Positions 56,671 through 64,000 of a DNA stretch of 64,000 nt are shown in pieces. Each line of letters begins with the position of its first letter. Position 1 is the stretch's first letter. A program made the position numbers and the translations under genes. This DNA is from Prostheceraeus crozeri (Eukaryota; Platyhelminthes; Polycladida; Euryleptidae): positions 310,001-374,000 of the forward strand of contig CAJQUW010008721.1 in assembly GCA_907163375.1 (NCBI GenBank), in the 5' to 3' direction. Under the pieces are notes generated by a model. That model did no database searches. It was given only the letters and a program-made list of their open reading frames with translations, and was not told the origin of the DNA.

Positions 56671-56772
56671 AGATAATGCATAGATTTGAGGTCATTATTG
56701 CTATAATTACCGAGAGCCGAAGGCTCGAGGTTATTATGGCAAATAATGACCGAAGAAATCTATGCATTATCT
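56671..56772. repeat. Foldback element 2, GC-rich centre
   Basis: AGATAATGCATAGATTT pairs with AAATCTATGCATTATCT. An inner pair GGTCATTATT/AATAATGACC surrounds GAGAGCCGAAGGCTCG. Same plan as its neighbour at 56505. Confidence 0.75.
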
Positions 56773-56909
56773 GTTATAATGCATAACTTTTTTCATAGAA
56801 GTCTGCACCAGGTTAATAATTTCCATCCAGAAAAATAATTACCTGCTTCGTGGAACTTATTAACCTGTGGACATAGAAAGCCTTGCAAAATCATGCATTA
56901 TGTACACAA

Positions 56910-57081
56910 TACACGGAATATACCAGGCAGTAACCATGGATTTCTAAATGCTATGGAAATCCATGCAGAAGTCCATTGAATTATCCAAATCCATTCATTT
57001 CCATTCGAGTCATTTAGCGCATGAAGACGGCGTGAATTTCCATCAATTCTGTTAATAGCATGCCACATACATTTGCATTAA
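56910..57081 (+). repeat. Left part of a repeat split by piggyBac
   Basis: ACACGGAATATACCAGGCA through GCATGAAGACGGCGTGAATT matches 62941-63090. The copy continues at 59665 beyond the piggyBac element. Confidence 0.7.
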
Positions 57082-57429
57082 CCCTTGGATTACCAAAAGG
57101 GGTGCACATGCACCCCACGTATATATATTGTTGCAAAAAATTATGATTGGGAAAATGTATTGCTCTCTGGGGCTATATGTTTAAACATTATTATATAGAG
57201 AAGGAATTGACCACGTTAACAACCAATTCTATAACCATCGCTTAACGCAATAGCTAAAGAATGTGCTCTGGGGTGCACCTGCACCCCTTTTGGTCATTCG
57301 CGTGGCTTTTTTTTTTATGAAGCTTCCTTTTTGTTTCAATCTGGCTTAGACTTTGACTAACCTTCACTTTCTTATGCACGTGTGCGTTCGTGTGCACATG
57401 TACGGCTTTTCAGAGAAAGTAGCGACTTC

Positions 57430-57477
57430 CTCTCTCTCTCACACACACGCACGCACGCACGTGTGAATACGCATGCG

Positions 57478-57532
<55 letters not shown>

Positions 57533-57533
57533 G
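57430..57533. repeat. Self-complementary microsatellite (TC)n(CA/CG)n..(TG)n(AG)n
   Basis: The first half is TC then CAC/GCA repeats and the second half TG then AG repeats, so the whole tract can fold into a long hairpin. It lies between the piggyBac left end and the transposase start. Confidence 0.85.
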
Positions 57534-57638
57534 GAACCCATGTCCTACAATCGATTTCGCTTGACGCCACGAGCTGAAGTCAGTCAGACCTTCGAATTGC
57601 AAAGGTTGGCACAGAGACCGCATTGTATTGTGCGCGTA

Positions 57639-59341
57639 ATGGCAAGTAGGTATTCGGCGGCAGCAATTGCAGATATCTTGGCAAATGAATCCGACTTTGA
57701 AGAGATTGATGATGAGAATATCGAGCACAGTGACGAAGATGACAATGCATCTTATGAAGAGGAAGAAAGCATCGATGAGACAGAGAGTGAAGAAGATACA
57801 GATATGGACGAAAGAAACTCGAGCGGAGAATTCTACTACGGCAGAGATGGGTCACGTTGGTCTGAGACATCGCCACATTCTTCAGCGTATAGACAAAGAA
57901 ATATCGTGAACGTGCGATCGGGACTGACGGCTCAAACTTATCATTTAGAAGATCAAAAGGACTTTTTTCAAAGTCTGTTTACTCCATCCATGATACAGCA
58001 CATTCGTGAAACGACTGAATGATGATATCCCAGAAATTACCGAGAACGAAATTTGGGGCTTTATCAGCATTCTTCTGATACTCGGAGTGACGAAGAAGAG
58101 AAATGTTATGATACAGGAAGTCTGGAGTCCAACATCTCTCCATTATCAAGAATTTGTGACGCTCATCTTATCGAGAAATCGATTCCAGCAACTTAGCAGG
58201 TATCTAGCTTTCGATGACGTTCATGGACGATGGTCAACGGATTCAAAATTTCGCAAGATGGAGTTCGTGTTTTCCTTATTCCAAGAAAAAGTGCGCAGTG
58301 CATTTGAGCCGGACTCTCACGTAACGATCGATGAAACGCTATATGCTTTTAGAGGCAATTGTTCATTCAGACAGTTCATGCCTTCAAAACCCGCCAGATA
58401 TGGAGTGAAGTATTTTTGTATGTGCGACGTGAAAACTGCATGCCTATGCAACGTTGAGATATATTTGGGGAAAGATCAAACTGAGGAGCGACAAAAAGAT
58501 GTTGGCATGAACGTTGTACTCCGCTTAGTGAAGACAATTGAAGGAACAGGAAGAGGTGTCACGACAGACAACTTCTGTACCGCTATGCGAGAAGTTGTGG
58601 GAGAAAAGACTGACCCTGACTGGCACTCTCAGAAAAAACAAAGCGGCAATTCCGGTACAATTCACGGGCGGAAGAAGACGTGACATTCATTCTAGTTTGT
58701 TCGGGTTTTCGAAAGAAAAACACTCGTTTCCTATGTTCATAAAAAAAGAACAAAACAGTCGTGCTCCTATTAACAGAACATCACAGCAAGAAAGTTATCG
58801 ATGAAAGAGGAGATGGCTTGAAAAAGCCGGAAATAATCCACTCGTACAATGCAACAAAAGGTGGCGTAGACACTTTTGACATGATTATTGCACAATATTC
58901 TTGCCGGAGAAACACCAGAAGGTGGCCGCTGAACATCTTCTTTTTCATGCTCGACTCTGCTGCATACAACGCGTTTGTGTATTTTTCAACCAAGTATCCA
59001 GCCGTATTGGAAGTGAATGGACCAAGACAAAGGCGATTGCATCTCGAGGCTTTGGGAAAGGCCTTGGCTGAAGAACAAATTTCTGATCGTGTTCGAGTTT
59101 GGAAACAAACAAATTCCAAGGTGTTTCATCTCTGTTGAAAAGCACAGCAGAGAAACATGGTTTTCTGAAGGCAGCAACAGCATCAATGATTCAGCAGAAG
59201 ATGCAAGGCCGATGTTACATGTGTCATCGTCAACGTGACCGAAAAAGCCGAAATAAATGTGTGAAATGTTTCAACTTTGTTTGCAGCGAACATGCTGCTC
59301 CAAATTCCGTTTTGTGCTCTTCGTGTCATCGCAATTATTGA
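57639..59341 (+). pseudogene. piggyBac transposase, frameshifted
   Basis: Starts at the ATG at 57639 (ASRYSAAAIADILANESDF), as usual for the family, then an acidic N-terminus (SDEDDNASYEEEESIDET). The DDE core has HVTIDETLYAFRGN (first Asp), GRGVTTDNF (second Asp) and NATKGGVDTFD (third Asp), followed by SCRRNTRRWPLNIFF. The C-terminal zinc-binding domain is CYMCHRQRDR..CVKCFNFVCSEHA..LCSSC. Four frame changes (near 58010, 58575, 58745 and 59120, one in an A run) break it. All three catalytic Asp codons survive. It would excise and insert at TTAA. Confidence 0.9.
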
Positions 59342-59664
59342 ATTTGTTTCTATGTTGAATATAGCGAAATAGTTTTGAACTCTTCCCATTTCTACCAGAA
59401 ATAAAATTAATCATATAACATCTTTTGTAGCTCTTGTTTTATGTTTGAATTTAGTTCGTGATTTGAAGAGAATTAACGTAAATATTCAATAATAGATCAC
59501 ATCATGTCACCTAATTACATAGGCACTGGTAAGTTAATAAGGAGAATTTCTTCTAACTTTATAGTTAAAAAAAAAATCCTAGCATTTCTTAAAAAAAGTG
59601 ATGGGGTGCACGTGCACCCCTATTGGTCATTGACGTAGTGAAAAATGTTTTGGTAATCCAAGGG

Positions 59665-59915
59665 TTAATGGCGTCAAATTGTTTTTTTCTAACTTACTAC
59701 ACAGATCCCAATGACGGGCATGGAAAGCATGAAAATTTTGAATCTCGATATCTTGAAAAATAGCATGACGTATCATATTCAAGATGGCATGACTCAAGCT
59801 TGATAAAATGCATAAATGGTTCAATGGTCCTTCTAATTCTGATGGCATTCAAAGTTTGTCAGCTAAGAATTGTGCATTTTATGGCTTCCTCTAAGAATGA
59901 CATGCATAAGAGGTT
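59665..59915 (+). repeat. Right part of the repeat split by piggyBac
   Basis: GCGTCAAATTG onward matches 63105-63335, including the exon-like piece after CTACACAG at 59705. In this copy one missing base near 59760 shifts the 63-codon frame that is open in the other copy. Confidence 0.75.
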
Positions 59916-61335
59916 GATGCTTTCTATGAGCAAGACGTGCAATACGCAATTGCCTAACTGCTCCAAAGCCATTTTCAATTAATATTATTTGGATAATCGG
60001 ATATATTCATACAGACTTAATTGAATAATTTCAATCAAAATCACAGTAGGCCCATTCCACGAATTGTGGAAAAGAGGTAGAACAATATCGATATCGATAA
60101 GATGATGTGATATAAGCATGAAAATGGACTAAGGATCTTATTATGAGCTGGTGCTGTAAAGGGTAATAATTAACGATAAGCTTTGAAGCCTCGGTTTGAT
60201 TTCAGCAAGCTCATTCTGGTTAGCATGCTTTGTTTTTAGTATTTCATCCGTAATATGATATCACTTATATCCGAACTTTTGTTGTATTTTAGCAATTCGT
60301 ATCAATTACATTCTTAGACATGCAATTGAAAAGTAATTGCAACTGCTTTACAGTCAGTGTAAGTGTTCAATGTCACGCAATTTAAATCTCCTCGTCATTT
60401 ACCCGATACCGATGTACAGCGCAGCCATTTATTAAAAAATAAGCTTGCAACGAAACGTATTATCAAAATTATTGGTGTAATTCTCTCCATCAATCCATAT
60501 TGCTGATCGGAAAATCTAATAGGATATTCGACACTCCCTAAATTGCAAGACAACTGGAATAATAACTAAAGCATCGTCAATCTACTGATGTTGCGTTTCA
60601 ATCTACAAACAAAATCAGTACACGACACTCGCGTGAGTTTAGCTAGAAAATGCCAGTAACTCTCGAACAACGGTTGCTGAATTTGTTGGACTTTATTGAA
60701 TTTCTTGCTGCCTACTGACTTGAAATCGTTGCTATAAAGTACCATCTGCCGCTGTCCAGCTGGTTTTCCGCCATTTTTCTGTTAAGTCAGAAATTACTAT
60801 TACTATGTTAATAAAAAAACAATTATAACAAAAGCATGAGATAAAGAAAAAAGTTTTAGCCTTAACACCGGCTAGGCCAACACTTAGGGCGTTACCCCTG
60901 GCAATGGCGATGCCGATGCCGATCCGCTGTTTCAGCCAAAATGTTTCTCATGGCTCTCCTGTGGCCTCTGAAATACGACTGCCGATGTATTTGAAGAAAA
61001 AGGTAGTGCAGTTAGTACAGTTCTACGGCCACTGGTTCGAATTGGTATTGACCATTTAATTCTGCGTATTTGCGCCGCTTTGATGTTTCTGCGGAAGTAG
61101 CTGCGGAACCGGTCTCCAATAACGAGTTAAGTTGTAAGTTGACAAGTTATAGCTCAATTGTTTGACCATTCTTGTTTTCCTTCAGATTTTTCAAATGATG
61201 CCGAAAATAATTGGCAGCCTTTATGTATAGGATATCAAGCGATATTTGAAAGCATTATCAACATCAATTATAGCACATAGTTTTACCTGTAATTTGGAGT
61301 ATGATATCTGATGGTTTCCGTTTGTGATGTACATG
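59916..61335. other. No gene seen
   Basis: Non-coding. 61222-61330 resembles 56498-56660 without the foldback second arm. A GATGCC run lies at 60908-60920. Confidence 0.4.
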
Positions 61336-61510
61336 ATACCAGGGACATCTATGATTAACGTAAGATATCTAAGGGACGTTCAACTCCCAGAGCATGTACT
61401 GGACTGGAGGCCAGTGACTTTGGTAGACTTGATTGATGCCGGTTGTTTGTGCACATCTGGATAAAACCGTGAAACAAGTTGTAAACAATTATCCAGTACT
61501 CTAATACGCT
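61336..61510 (-). repeat. Short dispersed repeat, copy 2 (reverse)
   Basis: Reverse complement of the unit at 31430-31600 (GGACATCTATGATTAACG, ACTGGAGGCCAGTGACTTTG, GCACATCTGGATAAA). Confidence 0.65.
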
Positions 61511-62821
61511 CATTCATACAGGGAATCCATTGAAAGAAGATTCTGGACCCAGTCAAGAAGTGACTACAGAATAACAAAACTCCCGCAAGAATAAGCAACT
61601 ATCAGTAACAGCTGCAATATCAACTGCTAGTGATTGAAATTGTTCACGTACGGCACGTAGCATCAATGGCTATTGGTGTGGATTCTGTAAATTTTATACA
61701 TGCTTTGCAAAAATCGATTCAGTAGTGTTTGTTTCGGAGAATTGTGGAGTCTTTCTGGAAAATTTTTGGTGATCTATTTCCTTTGCTAAAAGCAGTCAAG
61801 GATTAGGTGATAACTGATCAGTAATGATTTTACTTGCTACTACAATCATTGCAGCAATATGGCCCATGCCTTATTCATTGTTAAAGGCTACAAGTAAAAG
61901 ACATGATTAAAATCTAAAGAAAATCTACCGATGATGCAATCAGAAACGAACAAAAAACAAATTGATACGTTAAAAATTTATAATAATTTGCTTGTTATTA
62001 CTAGCGAAAATGCTAAAAGTTAAACAAGAATCGTTTGAATATCCATTCCTTCGGAAGATCCTTCATCAGAATTTAGGTGGAAAAGAGCAGCCAGTGCTGT
62101 CTTTTCAAGTACGCCTCCTCGTAATGAGTAGTTACCGATGTCAATATATTTTTATCTCTTACGAGTATTAGACACCTCGTGATTATAGAGCATCATCTGT
62201 GAGGAGACCTTGAATTTATAATCAAACTCCGAGGAACAAATAAAATGTGATCATGATGTCAGTGATTCATAAAATGCGAAGATCATATTGAATAAAAAGC
62301 AAACTAAGCGGTGGTGATTGGTGACTTTCCACGATTTTAGGGTCCTATCATATTGGACAATTCAGGAACAGCTATTAAGGATTTAGGTTGACTACGAAAT
62401 CCGTATAAGTTTCGTCGGTGAATATGAAAACATTCGTGCATCACTGTGACGAAAGTGGCCATCGATTTTCGTTTAATGAAAGTTGAGTAATACAAGGCCG
62501 GAAATAAACCACACATGTTACATCTCTTCATTGCCTATGAATTCTCGAATAAAGTCCACCAGTGGTCTACATTATTATACAGGAGTAGGTTTTAGATAAG
62601 ACAATGGGAAAATCAATGAAAATAGAAAGTCTCAATTTATTTGAAATTGACCATCCTGTATCCGTACATGTATCCGTACATGTAAACTGCACAGATTCAC
62701 CCGACAATTTCCCTGCAAGACTAGGCCAGGCGTATTAATTAGTATGTTCAGCAATCAATTCAGCTGGATTCTGATGTACTTCACAATAAGGAAGTGAATT
62801 GTTTGCCATTTGGACCATGGT
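61511..62821. other. No gene seen
   Basis: Non-coding AT-rich stretch. No repeat ends recognised. Confidence 0.35.
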
Positions 62822-62945
62822 TCTATCCAGATACACACTATCGTCATTAATCAAGTTTATCGAAGTCACTGGCCTCCAGTACATGGTATGGGAGTTGCAC
62901 GTCCCTTAGATATCTTATATTAATCATAGATGTCCCTGATGATAC
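62822..62945 (+). repeat. Short dispersed repeat, copy 3
   Basis: Same direction as 31430-31600, with several small deletions. Confidence 0.6.
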
Positions 62946-63335
62946 ACGGAATATACCAGGCAATAACCATGGATTTCTAAAAGCTATAAAAAAGATATGA
63001 ATATCCAAATCTATTCGTTTCCATTGGGGTCACTTAGCGCATGAAGACGGCGTGAATTTCCATAAATTTTGTTTATAGCCGACCACTACATCAATTGTGT
63101 CAAATTGTTGTTTTCTAACTTACTACTCAGATCCCAATCACGGTCATGGAAAACAAGAAAATTTTGAACATCGACATTATTGAAAAGTTGCATGACGTAT
63201 CATATTCAAGATGGCATGACTCAAGCTTGATAAAAGTGCATAAATGGTTCAATGGTCAGTCTAATTCTGATGGCATTCAAAGTTTGTCAGCTAAGAATTG
63301 TGCATTTTATGGCTTCCTCTAAGAATGAGTGAACT
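62941..63335 (+). repeat. Unsplit copy of the repeat that hosts piggyBac
   Basis: Matches 56910-57081 joined to 59665-59915. Where the other copy has the TTAA site this one reads CATCAATTGTGTCAAATTG, the empty site. Confidence 0.7.
63131..63322 (+). CDS. Exon-like 63-residue frame in a repeat, unknown
   Basis: After a splice-acceptor-like TTTTCTAACTTACTACTCAG, an open frame reads IPITVMENKKILNIDIIEK, LHDVSYSRWHDSSLIKVHK and SLSAKNCAFYGFL to TAA at 63320. The sister copy at 59706 encodes nearly the same peptide but with one base missing. I recognise no family. It could be a last exon of a duplicated gene or a piece carried by a repeat; the context favours the latter. Confidence 0.35.
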   Translation: MPITVMENKKILNIDIIEKLHDVSYSRWHDSSLIKVHKWFNGQSNSDGIQSLSAKNCAFYGFL

Positions 63336-63809
63336 TATTGTAGCATCAAGAATCAAACTTGGCCATCGGGGCTGCACGATGATTGAAGGAAATTCTGCGC
63401 AGGATTTAAATTTAATTTCGGTTAAATTTAACCGAAGTCGTAAGATCTTGCTGTTGCAGGTTATGGAGCGTAACATGCCACCAAGCGGTGTATCAACATC
63501 AATGGACAGTGGCAGATTACAGTATGCGCTGCCAAGCTTCTATTTCGCAAAACTAAGAAGAAATTCATTTATGTGCTTATAGCGACACACTAACAGACCT
63601 TTTCCGTTGACCCCCGGTTCTTCAAACTATGTACACTCTTTAGCAAAATTAATATTACATGCGGTATTATCACTTGTGAAATTTAATTTACTTTTCTTTT
63701 CCTGTCTTATAATGTAATATTATGTCTGTTCTTTGATACGCTGAAGTGAAAAAAACATTTTGCGATGACTAATGTATATATTTTGAAAATGCTTTAAGTC
63801 AATAGGTAA
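63336..63809. other. No gene seen
   Basis: Non-coding stretch up to the Tc1-like transposase end. Confidence 0.35.
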
Positions 63810-64000
63810 TCAGAATCGAGTGATACCCCCACGAGCTGCGATCACTGCTGAGATGCGATCATTCATGCTCTTTATCAATGAGTCAACAATAGATTGTGGC
63901 ATCAATTGCTATGTTGCCAGGAGCCAATGTTTCATCTCTTTTATTGTTTTTACGGGAGTGGAACGACAATTGATTCCCACCGAGGAAATCCCACACATGC
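63810..64000 (-). pseudogene. Tc1-like transposase C-terminus, runs off the right edge
   Basis: The minus strand reads PVKTIKEMKHWLLAT, an in-frame TAG, then QLMPQSIVDSLIKSMNDRIS and AVIAARGGITRF before a stop at 63812-63810. The IxxLIxSMxxRxxAVIxARGGxT ending is that of Tc1-like transposases. Upstream, VWDFLG is the usual segment after the catalytic Glu, in another frame. It differs in sequence from both other Tc1-like elements here. Confidence 0.75.

Larger units (their letters stand above)
57082..59664 (+). mobile_element. piggyBac transposon, TTAA duplication
   Basis: TTAA at 57078-57081 and 59665-59668. Terminal inverted repeats CCCTTGGATTACCAAAA are exact at both ends. Subterminal palindromes GGGGTGCACNTGCACCCC lie at 57099 and 57270 on the left and 59603 on the right; the last two are followed by TTGGTCATT. 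The element carries a decayed transposase, and a second copy of the target repeat at 62941 lacks it. Confidence 0.93.

Noticed and set aside
57372-57728. 118-codon minus-strand frame with a (Thr-His) run
   Set aside because: Shadow of the mirrored microsatellite and the piggyBac N-terminus.

Overview
The window is metazoan nuclear DNA, about two-thirds AT. One multi-exon gene with GT..AG introns stands in a dense bed of mobile elements: CR1/L2-like LINEs, Penelope-like elements with GIY-YIG nucleases, Tc1/mariner, piggyBac, hAT-type non-autonomous elements and a RAG1-like transposon. An ependymin-like secreted protein, this element mix and frequent ACATGTA words suggest a marine invertebrate, perhaps a spiralian. 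The species cannot be fixed from the sequence alone.

Layout. 0-4.5 kb: edge of a LINE ORF1 (minus strand), a small MITE, a hAT-type element with GAGGTC-repeat ends, a 128-bp exact duplication and a foldback. 4.5-7.2 kb: LINE ORF2 with an intact reading frame. 7.9-9.5 kb: a decayed Tc1-like element. 13.3-19.1 kb: the one host gene I can support, five exons encoding a 198-residue ependymin-like protein; its second intron holds a Penelope fragment. 19.1-23.8 kb: an inverted pair of one dispersed repeat, one arm split by a hAT-type element, with another hAT-type element between them. 25.7-26.3 kb: a pogo-like MITE. 27.7-31.4 kb: a minus-strand Penelope-like element with a hammerhead-like motif and a Tc1-like element inserted in it. 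31.7-34.2 kb: a 1-kb dispersed repeat, then a decayed reverse transcriptase with restriction-like endonuclease features. 36.7-38.2 kb: a hAT-type element carrying another element. 39.96-43.52 kb: the RAG1-like transposon, with long terminal inverted repeats starting CACGGTG. 44-52 kb: a LINE tail, then a three-layer nest in which a DUF4817-type mariner-like element is interrupted by a full-length LINE with open ORF1 and ORF2 and, further on, by a DD34D mariner. 55-56.4 kb: second copy of the 1-kb repeat and a CACTA-like MITE. 57.1-59.7 kb: a piggyBac element with TTAA duplications. 59.7-64 kb: repeats and, at the right edge, the C-terminus of another Tc1-like transposase.

Most elements have exact ends and target-site duplications that can be read directly (TA, TTAA or 8 bp). 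In two cases a second copy of the target repeat in the same window shows the unfilled site. The most interesting item is the RAG1-like transposon: its coding fragments keep the RAG1-core order and spacing of an acidic residue, a CxxC pair, an NGN-x-AR-x-L block and an HxxxxHVPE motif.
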